A DNA stretch of 64,000 bases, taken from positions 62,001-126,000 of the forward strand of contig MCFE01000014.1 of NCBI GenBank assembly GCA_002104905.1, read 5' to 3'. This DNA comes from Basidiobolus meristosporus CBS 931.73 (Eukaryota > Basidiobolomycota > Basidiobolomycetes > Basidiobolales > Basidiobolaceae). The notes beneath the pieces are model-generated. The model was given only the letters and a program-made list of their open reading frames with translations, ran no database searches and was not told the origin of the DNA. Shown one piece after another: positions 1-9,273 of this stretch (its first letter is position 1; each line of letters opens with the position of its first letter). Both the position numbers and the translations under genes were made by a program.

Positions 1-12
1 TACGCTAAACAG

Positions 13-1976
13 GATGAAGCTCACGTAATCAAAGATTACTCTACTATTCAATCGAGAGCCGCGTGTAATCTATCAGCAGAAAGACGTTGGTGTCTGAGGC
101 AAGCATATATAACACAAGAGGCTGTAGGTAACATAGGAATAACGTGAGTTTTATACTTGTATAGCGGAACGCCCGTACAGAACAAGATTGATGATCTGTA
201 CAGCCTGGTTAAGTTTCTACAGATCTCACCATTGTGCGAGTTTCCACTATGGCAGCAGATTTTCTCCCGGCCATTGAAGAACAATGAAAACCTAGCAGTG
301 CTTCGACTACAAACCTTGATGAAGTGTATCACGTTGAGAAGAGTGAAAACCCAAGAGTGCGATGGAAAACCAATCCTTCAACTTCCACCTAAGCGAGATA
401 TCTTTGCATGGCTGGAGTTTTCCGAACCGGAGCAGAAGTTGTATGATATGGTGGCCAAAGAGGCCAAAGAGAAAGTGAACAAAATGCTAGATGCAGCAAA
501 TCCGGTTAGCAGCGAATACCTGTTTATTCCATATATTCTCCAATCTTAATGCCGTGGCACTTTACCAGTTAAAGCAATACATGAACGTCCTACAGTGGAT
601 CCTTAAGCTTCGACAGATTTGCGCCCATCATGGCCTATGTGACACTTCGGTATTGAATCTTGAGGTGAAAGGTATAGATGACGTCAAGTTGGATCCAAGG
701 AGCACTGTACTGAGCTCAGATCCCCTCCTGTTCTAGATGATACCCAGTTGAAAGATAAGGCCGGCCTGCTGTTATCGATTCTGCGGGATTCCGGTGATGA
801 TAAATGCCAATTTTGTTTCCAAGAGGCTGGCGATTTGCCATACCTGACCAAATGCGAGCATATGTAAGTATGGTATGATTGCTGAGCTCGAATGTCAATC
901 TTATGCTGTGCTTTGTATAATACTAGATTTTGCCAGTCCTGTGCTACAAATCTGATTTTGGAGGATTTTGCCAAAGGGAAAACATGTCGTTTTTGTCCTG
1001 CCTGCGGTCTTGCATTAGCTAAAGCCGATGTAGTCCAAGTCCGAGGAGAGGAGGTACCCATCGAGGTGAGTACTGTACCGAGTCACCGTTGATGTTGCTG
1101 TTCATTTATTGACTTGGCTGTCTTTCTGAAGTCGACTCAGCCATGCAAACTTCGCCCTGGACTTCCGGAGCAAAGTACTAAGATCCAAGCACTAATCCAA
1201 GCACTTCAAACGCCTTCTCTCAACGATGAGGCGAACAAGGAGCACAAACCGGGAAGCATCAAAAGTGTAGTCTTCTCACAGTGGACTGGGATGCTGGACT
1301 TGATTGAGGTAGAGATGTTGTTTGTCCCCCTATTTCATACTCCGTCACTGAAGGATGTGGAAACTTAGGTTGCCTTGAAGGAGAACAACATCCAATTTGC
1401 AAGACTAGATGGTAAAATGACCCGAGTTCAACGATCGCTCAATATCGAGAAGTTTCGTGATAGTTCTCACGTGTCTGTCATATTGGTTTCCCTCAAGGCC
1501 GGTGGTGTTGGGTAAGGCTGTTCCATGAACGCAATATGCTGTCGTACGTTTAACTCTGTCTCTAACTTCCGATCGTTCCTTTCAAGCCTAAACCTAACCT
1601 CGGCACAACGGGTGTTTTTGATGGATCCTTATTGGTAAGCCTAAAGCAAGACCACAGCGACCGAGATTCCTACTAACTTACTGCTTCATGCTAGGAACCC
1701 CGCTGTTGAGAATCAGGCTATCGACCGAGTACATCGTCTGGGCCAGAAGTTCCCGGTGGAGGCGGTTCGGTTTATGATGAAGGTAATACCACATGCGCCC
1801 TTATTTCTCCGCACGTTTCTTATGGCATTGCAATACCCCGATAGAATTCGATCGAAGAAAAGATCTACGCCCTCCAGATGAAGAAAATCCAGTTGACGCA
1901 AATGACATTCCGCGAGAAGCCCGAAAACACAACACCCCAACAACGTCTCGAAGATATTCGATACTTATTCCAGTGA
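13..1976 (+). CDS. Rad5/HLTF-like SNF2 ATPase with RING finger, 3' part
   Basis: C-terminal part of a SWI2/SNF2 helicase-like ATPase of the Rad5/Rad16/HLTF group, which remodels DNA at stalled forks and uses a RING finger as a ubiquitin ligase in post-replication repair. Exons I infer: 13-98, 165-504, 569-671, 737-863, 927-1065, 1132-1308, 1369-1511, 1587-1634, 1695-1782 and 1845-1976; they join in frame to 460 codons plus a TGA stop. Visible motifs are DEAH (motif II), SGTPVQN (III), a C3HC4 RING with CQFC, CEHIFCQSC and CPAC, FSQWTGMLDLIE, then LKAGGVGLNLTSAQR (V) and DRVHRLGQ (VI). The RING lies between the two ATPase lobes, as in Rad5 and HLTF. Bases 1-12 look like the 3' end of an intron ending in AG. 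The first intron (99-164) starts with GC. The 5' half lies outside the window, so Rad5, Rad16 and HLTF orthology cannot be separated. Confidence 0.9.
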
Positions 1977-2126
1977 GGGGCACCTGTCTAAACCCTGTTT
2001 TTTGTACATTATCACTTTCTATTTCCACGGGTCTCGGTTTACTCTGTAATCGAACCTCACCCTTCGTACATAGAGATCCATATAAAAAGATTGACTAGAG
2101 TCGAGCACGAACTAAATTTTAGTGGC

Positions 2127-2132
2127 TTTATT
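2127..2132 (-). terminator. candidate polyadenylation signal (AATAAA) of the glycine-rich gene
   Basis: TTTATT on the + strand reads AATAAA on the - strand, about 110 nt beyond the stop codon of the glycine-rich gene. The 266-bp gap to the convergent Rad5-like gene (ending at 1976) contains no gene. Confidence 0.45.
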
Positions 2133-2242
2133 TCAATATCGTTAAATATCTATTTGGCGGGAATGGATGGAAATTGTTTCCCAGGTTGTTGTGTGAGCGA
2201 GGTTTGAGGGTTGGAATCGTATTTGTGGTGGTATTGAGGCGC

Positions 2243-4183
2243 TTAGAACTTGTAAGCTGACCCGCCGCCATTGCCACCATATTCGCCGCCTTCTCCACCT
2301 CCGTTACCACCGTACTCCCCTCCACCCCCTCCGCCACCACCGTATCCACCGCCAGAGCCTCCGCCATGACCGCCGTATTCACCACCACCACCACCGCTAC
2401 CACCATATCCACCAGAACCACCGCCGTTTCCACCATATTCGCCACCGCTACCACCGCCGTTTCCACCATATCCTCCACCGCTGCCACCACCGTTGCCGCC
2501 ATATTCCCCGCCACCGCCATTTCCACCGTATCCTCCCCCGGAGCCGCCTCCATTACCGCCATATCCTCCTCCTCCTCCGCTGCCACCGTATCCACCGCCA
2601 GAGCCTCCGCCATTGCCACTGTATCCACCACCTCCTCCACCGTTGCCTCCATATTCGCCGCCACCGCCACCGCCACCACCATTACCACCATATCCTCCTC
2701 CTCCGCTGCCACCTCCGTTGCCACCGTATCCACCGCCGGAACCTCCGCCGTTGCCTCCATATTCGCCGCTGCCGCCGCCACCATGACCACCGTATTCACC
2801 ACCACTACCTCCTCCGTTGCCTCCATATTCACCGCTGCCGCCGCCACCATGACCACCGTATTCACCACCACTACCTCCTCCGTTGCCTCCATATTCACCG
2901 CTGCCGCCGCTACCATTACCGCCGTATCCTCCTCCTCCTCCGTTACCACCGTATCCACCGCCGGAACCTCCACCGTTGCCTCCATATTCGCCGCCACCGC
3001 CACCACCATTACCACCATATCCTCCTCCTCCGCTGCCACCTCCGTTGCCTCCGTATCCACCGCCGGAACCTCCACCGTTGCCTCCATATTCACCGCTGCC
3101 GCCGCCACCATTACCGCCGTATCCTCCTCCTCCTCCGTTACCACCGTATCCACCGCCGGAACCTCCGCCGTTGCCTCCATATTCGCCGCCACCGCCACCA
3201 CCATTACCACCATATCCTCCTCCTCCGCTGCCACCTCCGTTGCCACCGTATCCACCGCCGGAACCTCCACCGTTGCCTCCATATTCACCGCTGCCGCCGC
3301 CACCATTACCGCCGTATCCTCCTCCTCCTCCATTACCACCGTATCCACCGCCGGAACCTCCGCCGTTGCCTCCATATTCGCCGCCACCGCCACCACCATT
3401 ACCACCATATCCTCCTCCTCCGCTGCCACCTCCGTTGCCTCCGTATTCGCCGCTACCACCGCCACCATTACCGCCGTATCCTCCTCCTCCTCCGCTACCA
3501 CCATATCCACTGCCAGAACCTCCGCCGTTGCCTCCATATTCGCCGTCACCACCACCATTACCGCCGTATCCTCCACCGCCGCCTCCGCCGTTACCTCCAT
3601 ATTCACCACCACCGCTACCACCGCCATTACCGCCGTATTCTCCTCCTCCTCCGCTACCACCATATCCGCCGCGGGAACCTCCGCCGTTGCCTCCGTATTC
3701 GCCGCCGCCACCACCGCCGCCACCACCGCCGCCATTACCGCCATATCCTCCACCTCCGCCTCCACCGTTACCTCCATATTCACCACTACCACCACCACCA
3801 TTACCGCCGTATCCTCCTCCTCCGCTGCCACCTCCGTTGCCACCGTATCCACTGCCGGAACCTCCGCCGTTGCCTCCGTATTCGCCGCCGCCACCACCGC
3901 CGCCATTACCGCCATATCCTCCACCTCCGCCTCCACCGTTACCTCCATATTCACCGCCACCACCACCACCAGAACCTCCGCCATGACCGCCATATTCACC
4001 GCCGCCGCCGCCACCACTGCCGCCATATTTTCCACCAGAACCACCTCCATGACCTCCATACGACACACCGCCACCACCATTACCGGCGTAATCTTTTGTG
4101 TCATATCCACGCTCCAAGACTGCGGCATTAACCAGCGCCACGGCAGAGGCAACAAACAGGATTTTAGCCGACGAGAACTTCAT
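2243..4183 (-). CDS. secreted glycine-rich repeat protein
   Basis: An intronless 646-residue frame. Residues 1 to about 20 form a hydrophobic signal peptide (MKFSSAKILFVASAVALVNA) followed by AVLERGYDTKDY. The rest is almost wholly glycine in GGGSGGGYGGNGG- and GGEYGGNGG-type units, with tyrosine, asparagine, serine and glutamate as the only common other residues. It ends in SAYKF. There is no catalytic domain. By analogy with glycine-rich cell-wall and extracellular proteins it probably acts in the wall or matrix; that is inference. The repeats are organised at 66-bp and 195-bp scale (separate entries), so array length and copy number may vary between strains. Long open frames on the opposite strand and in the shifted - frame exist only because GGN-rich DNA lacks stops. 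The start is supported by the signal peptide and a TATA-like box about 55 bp upstream. Confidence 0.85.
   Translation of the reverse strand: MKFSSAKILFVASAVALVNAAVLERGYDTKDYAGNGGGGVSYGGHGGGSGGKYGGSGGGGGGEYGGHGGGSGGGGGGEYGGNGGGGGGGYGGNGGGGGGGEYGGNGGGSGSGYGGNGGGSGGGGYGGNGGGGSGEYGGNGGGGGGGYGGNGGGGGGGGGGGEYGGNGGGSRGGYGGSGGGGEYGGNGGGSGGGEYGGNGGGGGGGYGGNGGGDGEYGGNGGGSGSGYGGSGGGGGYGGNGGGGSGEYGGNGGGSGGGGYGGNGGGGGGEYGGNGGGSGGGYGGNGGGGGYGGNGGGGSGEYGGNGGGSGGGYGGNGGGSGGGGYGGNGGGGGGEYGGNGGGSGGGYGGNGGGGGYGGNGGGGSGEYGGNGGGSGGGYGGNGGGSGGGGYGGNGGGGGGEYGGNGGGSGGGYGGNGGGGGYGGNGSGGSGEYGGNGGGSGGEYGGHGGGGSGEYGGNGGGSGGEYGGHGGGGSGEYGGNGGGSGGGYGGNGGGSGGGGYGGNGGGGGGGGEYGGNGGGGGGYSGNGGGSGGGYGGSGGGGGYGGNGGGSGGGYGGNGGGGEYGGNGGGSGGGYGGNGGGSGGEYGGNGGGSGGYGGSGGGGGEYGGHGGGSGGGYGGGGGGGGEYGGNGGGEGGEYGGNGGGSAYKF
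2766..2897 (-). repeat. 66-bp tandem duplication in the glycine-rich gene
   Basis: Two adjacent copies of a 66-bp (22-residue) unit, marked by the GGHGGGGSGEY segment. The diagnostic ccatgacc falls at 2781 and 2847. This is a recent in-frame duplication. Confidence 0.75.
2891..3475 (-). repeat. 195-bp higher-order tandem repeat, three copies
   Basis: The block beginning atattcaccgctgccgccg recurs at 2891, 3086 and 3281, exactly 195 bp (65 codons) apart. The copies are nearly identical inside, and the array breaks down after about 3475. The period is a multiple of three, so the coding frame is kept. Confidence 0.8.
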
Positions 4184-4235
4184 TCTTGTAGTACGAACTG
4201 AGAAACTTTAATAAGCAACACAAATTCTTGAGCGG

Positions 4236-4246
4236 GTATTTATACA
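4236..4246 (-). promoter_or_regulatory. TATA-like box of the glycine-rich gene
   Basis: The - strand reads GTATAAATACC about 55 bp upstream of the ATG at 4183. The rest of the 385-bp gap up to the POT1 stop codon holds no recognisable gene. Confidence 0.5.
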
Positions 4247-4568
4247 CAGGAGACATCTAATGAGGCAGGTTTGATGTTGATCTTGGGAGATAATCCAGGG
4301 GAGTAACGATTGTTCTGAGCCGGAAACAAAACTGACATGGTTGGTCACCGATCGTGCATGACCAATCTAATCCTGAGACTTGCATGGTTTATTGAGTGTT
4401 GATTGAGGTCTTATGTGCTTACTACACATTCAAGTGCAAAGGACAGATCGACACTCCTGGACAATGAACATCCGCATGACATGCATGCGAATAAGGAACG
4501 AATCAAGCGAATGGGATTCAGCGATGATTGATGACCAACATCACCCCTTACTCAACAAACAATCAACA

Positions 4569-6744
4569 CTACAGCAACGAAGTGTCGAATACTCGATACC
4601 TCTTTACCAAACTGCCATCCTCGGCGGTGACCGTGTACGACTTGATGCAGCAATCAAACCAAAGTCCGTTGTAGGGCGTCAAGCGAGGGCCGTCCCATAA
4701 TTTACGAAACCTCTGGTGAAGGGCGTTAAGGGTTTCCTGATCTGCATGCAAACTGGATTTGATCAGCAGAGAATCGATTTTTGTGACTGCAGGAGCTTAC
4801 TTGGTGGGGGGCAGGCCGTCGAAGAAATTCCTCTTAATGAGTTCAGGGTTGAGTTCGAAAAGGACTGGTGATGGAGATAGGATAGCAATCACATACCGCA
4901 TCTTTTCCGTACAGATACACCGGCAAAGTGGATCGAGCGCGATCCTCCACTAGTAGGGCAAACATGTAGATGAACGAATATTTGCTCATTGTAAACGAGC
5001 ACTCGGGGCATTGTGTGAGCTGGATGCGCGTAGGGGCGAGGCTGGTGAACATGTTAGATGCAGTGGTAAGCAAGGGAATCGCCAAAGCAAAACCTTTTGT
5101 TGCAATTGGTGCAATACGGTCTTGCGAAGTCCTCCATCTTTTCTGGCATGTAGTCCGTGAGACGTACTCGGATCCGGAACTTCGCATTAGCCTAGCAAAC
5201 ATCAGACAGATGAGATAAGCCGCACCCGACGCGCTGGTATAGATGGCGGACATGCCTGAGGGTGATTGAGCACATCGTCTATCGAGACTGGGATCTGCGT
5301 TATGTGCTTGATGGCTGAGGGTAGTGCGGTGAGCAGCTGCACACTGGGCATGCTAAATACCAGACGTACCGGTGATCTGTGGATTGTCGTGGCTCATCCC
5401 TTCGGCAAGATTTCGAGAAAATTCAGCATTGGCGTCTTCCAGAAACTCCTTCTTCTGTCTTGAGGCAGTTAAGTAACGACGCGGTGAGTCAAAAGAGACG
5501 CTCGATAACAATACCGGTTTAGGTCTGCGACCTGGGGATGCGACTTGTCCAGGATGACGACGTTCGGCTCGCTGTTCAGATACCCACGTTTGTCTCCGTG
5601 CAGCTTGAATTCCATATAGCCCATTGGGGATATCTTGGCATTGAGGTTTCGCATGAAGACATAGCTTCCAATTGGCAGCTGTTCTCCCACCTCCGCGTGC
5701 TCGTCCCAGAGTAGGCATTGCACCACTCGAGGGCCATAGACCGCGTACGGATCCTGGGGGTTTCTTGGGGTTACGCTAACGTTTGTGGGTGAGCGAATAC
5801 GTTCCGGGATTAGAGGATTCAATGATTCTTACGGTAAACTGTGGTTAGTGGTGTAGTCAGTCAACTGGAGCTCAACGCACGACGGAAGATTCCCCGAAGT
5901 CACTTTCACAACCTTTGAAGTGGGAAATGGGCGTGAGCGTTCGCGTCTAGACCAGTTTTCGAGAAAGGCATCCTACCTCACCCACAAAATCAAAGAAGGT
6001 GTAAGCTTTGACTTGGGAAAGTTTCAATGTCGACCGCTGAGATTTTGGCGGTACATATTCCTTCAAAACTGGCACAGAGATGGGTGCGTCTTTCGCCAGC
6101 CACCACTCCTTCATCCATTTGGCGATGCGAAAGTCACACTCGTGTGAAACGAAGTTACTCGATTTCGTACACGCGTCGGAGTCGCGACTTCCGTCAATCA
6201 CCATCCAACTGGAGGATTTGGTGGAAATTGCTTGGGTTTTGTTGCCGAAGGGCTGAATCTACTAGGTCGTTAGGGAATGCGGTCTACTCTATGGAATGCT
6301 TTCGCGTAGAGTAGCATGAGGAGGTCGCATACCTTGACTTCTTTGCAGAACAATATATCCCCAGTCTTGGCCACTTTCGGGAGAAGCCCCACAGAGGATT
6401 TGAAGTAATTGATGACAACGGCCGACCCACCAGCGGCATCGGACTTTGGGTCGGTGATCACAGTGGAGCCTACATAGTCTACAGAAATTTTCAGCTTGGG
6501 ACTGACACCAGCATGAGGTAGGTGGTTCAAGGCTAACCGGTTCCTCGGCTCTTCTTGGGCGCTTTGAAGCTAGTAACCACCCCCACCACATTCGCATAGT
6601 TCGACCGGGGCCGCAGGTCCAATATTGATACATAGCCTAATTCCCCTCTCTACAAACGATTCTTTATTAATTCCCAACTCGAGCTCTCTCGAAAGCAAAA
6701 AACCTAACCTCATACTCCTGTTGAGTCTCTGAGCAACTCATCAT
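4569..6744 (-). CDS. POT1: POT1-like telomere single-strand binding protein
   Basis: Protection-of-telomeres protein 1, which binds the G-rich telomeric overhang through OB folds. Inferred exons in transcript order: 6744-6709, 6649-6538, 6478-6333, 6258-5977, 5912-5833, 5763-5515, 5458-5370, 5314-5256, 5191-5094, 5041-4897, 4832-4801, 4752-4569. They sum to 503 codons plus stop, all in frame. OB1 shows ANVVGVVTSFKAPKKSRGTD and TGDILFCKEVKV; OB2 shows VVKVTSGNLPSCVELQLTDY, YGPRVVQCLLWDEH and YMEFKLHGDK. A putative zinc ribbon has CTNC and CPEC. The C-terminus has CCIKSYTVTAEDGS then RYRVFDTSLL, matching the end of animal POT1. The intron 5255-5192 starts with GC. The first exon (12 codons, two tandem ATGs at 6744 and 6741) is the least certain. 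It lies between the glycine-rich and reductase genes, all on the - strand. Identity is by motif recognition, not a search. Confidence 0.85.
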
Positions 6745-6841
6745 AGGGCGTGTGACCACCGGACTGATCAAGACGATTTATAAGCAGATGTTTTGGTGAG
6801 GAAAACGGGCAGATCATTGGACGATGCTTGAGGGATAAATA

Positions 6842-6847
6842 TTTATT
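6842..6847 (-). terminator. candidate polyadenylation signal of the ribonucleotide reductase gene
   Basis: TTTATT on the + strand (AATAAA on -) lies about 115 nt beyond the reductase stop codon and about 100 bp before the POT1 start. The two genes are therefore very closely packed. Confidence 0.45.
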
Positions 6848-6962
6848 ATTGGGAAAGCAGCACAAAAAGTACGGGCTATTTTATGATTACATTGGATGCT
6901 GACTGGGGGGATTTTTCTTGTTTACAATTCATTCAGTTGGAGGCCGCGTTCTGGACAGTAAC

Positions 6963-9188
6963 TTAATCCGATGTTCTGGACGCAACGCTTGGGCGAAACT
7001 CGACCGCACACGAAGCCCCGTCGCAGAATCTTTCCATCTCCGGGTCCTCGTTGTCCCCCTTGTGGAAGTCCACCTTCGAGATCCCGCTAGCCATCTCGAA
7101 GTACTCATCCTCAGTGATGGCCTCGTAGGGCATCTGGGGATAGACGCCAGCTGGGATGCGTGGAAGGAAAGAAATCCCCTTGAGTTGGTATTGGAAGTAA
7201 TCCAGGGCGTGCTTCATCTGGTCCCCTTCGGTTTCCGGATCAAATGTCACCGTGCAACTGACCTGATTGTCCGACCAATAGCGTTGAAGGAATGAGGTGA
7301 GGCTGAGCTGCTCCCACATCGACACCTCTTTCAACCCACGCAAGCCCTCGCCATGATCAATGGGGATCTCTACCACGTAAGTGCTGCTCTCCCACACGTC
7401 GTCTTCTATCTTGTAGCCGGCTTTGCGCAGAGGCTCGATCAGCTCCGAGCTTTTCGCGATACGTACTCGTCTGATGCAGTACCGGGACTCGGGGAAATGA
7501 AGCCCGGGGGTAGCGCCGGCGAGCAGTGAGACCGTTCCGGATGGCTTGACAGTGGTGGTTTTGATGGAGTGGGGGATGCAGAACAGTCTCGATAGCTTAT
7601 CGTCCACCGCCTGGACCTGAGCATATCCCTCTTCGCACCACTTCTTGAACTCATGGATGCCATGCTTGCTGATGAACTGTGCAATGCCACTCAAGCCGGT
7701 TCCGATGCGTCTGTTGCGTAGCATCACGCGGTTGGTCTCTGCCCAGTGGGTTTTGCCGAGGGTGACGGTCTTGGCGTACATGAAGGCCAGCTCGATGGTT
7801 TCAAGAAACTCCTCCATGGTCTCGTGGTTGTTGGGGAAGATCTCGACCAAGCAACAAAGCTCGAACGATTCCAAGGTCTGTTCCAGGCATGGGTTTCCTC
7901 CCAGCGCCAGACGGTCCTTCATGTTCTTGGGATCCTCCATGCGTCCGTAGTTCTGGGCATTTTCGAGCCAGGCAAACCCAGGCTCCCCGTTCTTGGCCGC
8001 GCGGGCGCAAACGCCGGAGTAGTCCATGCCCAACTCCGCAAATACCGAGTTATTACTGGTCCAGCCGTACTCGATCCGATGCGGGTTGACCTCGTAGTTC
8101 TTGAGGTCGATGTACTCCTCGTCGTTGGGATCCCCAAATGCGATTTCTGCTGTTCTACGGATCTGGACAAAAGGGGTTAGTTGACACTACCAACACATGG
8201 TTGCACAAAGGTGTTCTATTCTTACGTTGCCAGCGACCACGCACTTGCCAATCAGATTCATGATGTCGACGATGCTGGTGACGGAGATGGGCGCCCCCAC
8301 ATTCTTCTCCAGGATGTTGCGCACTTGAAGATGGAGGTCCTTGAGTGCGGCCGAGCCTGAGGAGACCCCGCCAAATCCCTTGATAGGGAGGCCAGCCGGC
8401 CGGATCTTCTCGTAATCGAATTCCTGGACTGGCATGCTTGGATCGAAGTACGACTCGATCAAGAGCTCCAAGGATTTGACCCAGCCCTCACGAGAATCTT
8501 CGATGACATAGGTCTCGGTGCGGCTCTTGTCTGGTCCCGTTATATTGATATGTTTCTCCTTTGCAGTGGCTGCCCCTCTGGTGTCAAAGCCGACGCCCAC
8601 TCCAAGCATGGAGGCGTCCATCAGGAAGGTGAAGGGGCGACTGCGTTGATGCCCCTCTTCAAACATGCATGTGGTGCTAACGAACGCGCAGTTGTTCAGG
8701 GCGGTGTAAATCCCGCGCTCCTCTGTCAATGGGGATCCCATCGCCCAGAGGCCTCTGCCGGGTGGAAGGAACTTCATGTGGAAGATACGGTCAAACATTT
8801 TCTGTGCGGTGACCTGAGCTGACTGAGGATTCCAGCCTAATTCGTTCAGCTCCATGTGGCGCTTTTGCATGTTAAATGTGCCATTCACCACTCGCTCCAC
8901 GGTCTCAAACCTAAATTCAGTGGTGTTAGAGGATTCCAGTGGCTTACAGCACTTCCTATCCGAGGCCTACCATTGCTCACGTTCGCCGTTCTCCTTTAGC
9001 CGAGAGTAAGTTCTCTGGTACACGATGTTGCCCAAGCCGTTGAACCCAAACGGCGCTCTTTGGTGTCTATATTTTTCAACAAACTCGGAGTCCAGCTGGA
9101 ATTGGTTGCTGCCCTTTTTGCTGCTGCTGCTGCTGCTACTGGCAGTGGCTGGTGAGCTGGTAGACTGAGCATTCTTTACGGCACCCAT
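6963..9188 (-). CDS. rtpR: adenosylcobalamin-dependent ribonucleoside-triphosphate reductase (class II)
   Basis: Monomeric B12-dependent class II ribonucleotide reductase, which makes dNTPs from NTPs using a cobalamin-generated thiyl radical. Inferred exons: 9188-8971, 8910-8226 and 8162-6963, giving 700 residues (the Lactobacillus leichmannii enzyme has 739). Catalytic residues are in place: Cys147 in NNCAFVSTTC; Cys393-x-Glu395 and Cys404 in NPCLEQTLESFELCC, with the family's 11-residue spacing between the two cysteines; and the C-terminal redox pair Cys681 and Cys686 in FCDGASCAVEF. TVKPSGTVSLLAGATPG is the typical active-site loop. Residues 5-30 are a low-complexity serine-rich stretch absent from bacterial enzymes. 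Introns 8970-8911 (60 bp) and 8225-8163 (63 bp) are GT-AG, so this is a resident eukaryotic gene and not bacterial contamination. No small subunit or activase is nearby, and class II needs none. Confidence 0.95.
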
Positions 9189-9265
9189 ATTTTCAAATTC
9201 TTTACAAATGGAGATGGCTTTTTGTTACAGCAAACGAATATTGGTGGTCCACTCGTCCACACCAA

Positions 9266-9273
9266 TATTTATA
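9266..9273 (-). promoter_or_regulatory. TATA-like box of the reductase gene
   Basis: TATAAATA on the - strand, about 80 bp upstream of the ATG at 9188. This spacing is plausible for a fungal core promoter. Confidence 0.4.

Noticed and set aside
672-736. Apparent frameshift in the Rad5-like gene near 721-736
   Set aside because: An intron 672-736 (65 bp, GT-AG) restores the frame and gives LEVKDDTQLKDK. All exons then sum to a whole number of codons.
2128-4201. Very long open frames on both strands over the glycine-rich gene (675, 611 and 367 codons)
   Set aside because: They are by-products of GGN-repeat DNA, which has no stops in several frames. Only the - frame ending at 2243 has a signal peptide and a TATA box.
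4865-4896. A 28-32-nt micro-intron in POT1
   Set aside because: A normal 64-nt intron (4896-4833) ending in attaag also restores the frame and fits the conserved YLYGKDA-RNFFDG join better.
6289-6633. A 114-codon frame beginning MYQYWTCG as the POT1 start
   Set aside because: It is out of phase with the OB-fold motif NVVGVVTSFKAPKK. The POT1 phase has no ATG there and needs a small upstream exon.
7645-8180. Several + strand frames over the reductase gene
   Set aside because: They are shadows of a strongly coding - strand with all family motifs.
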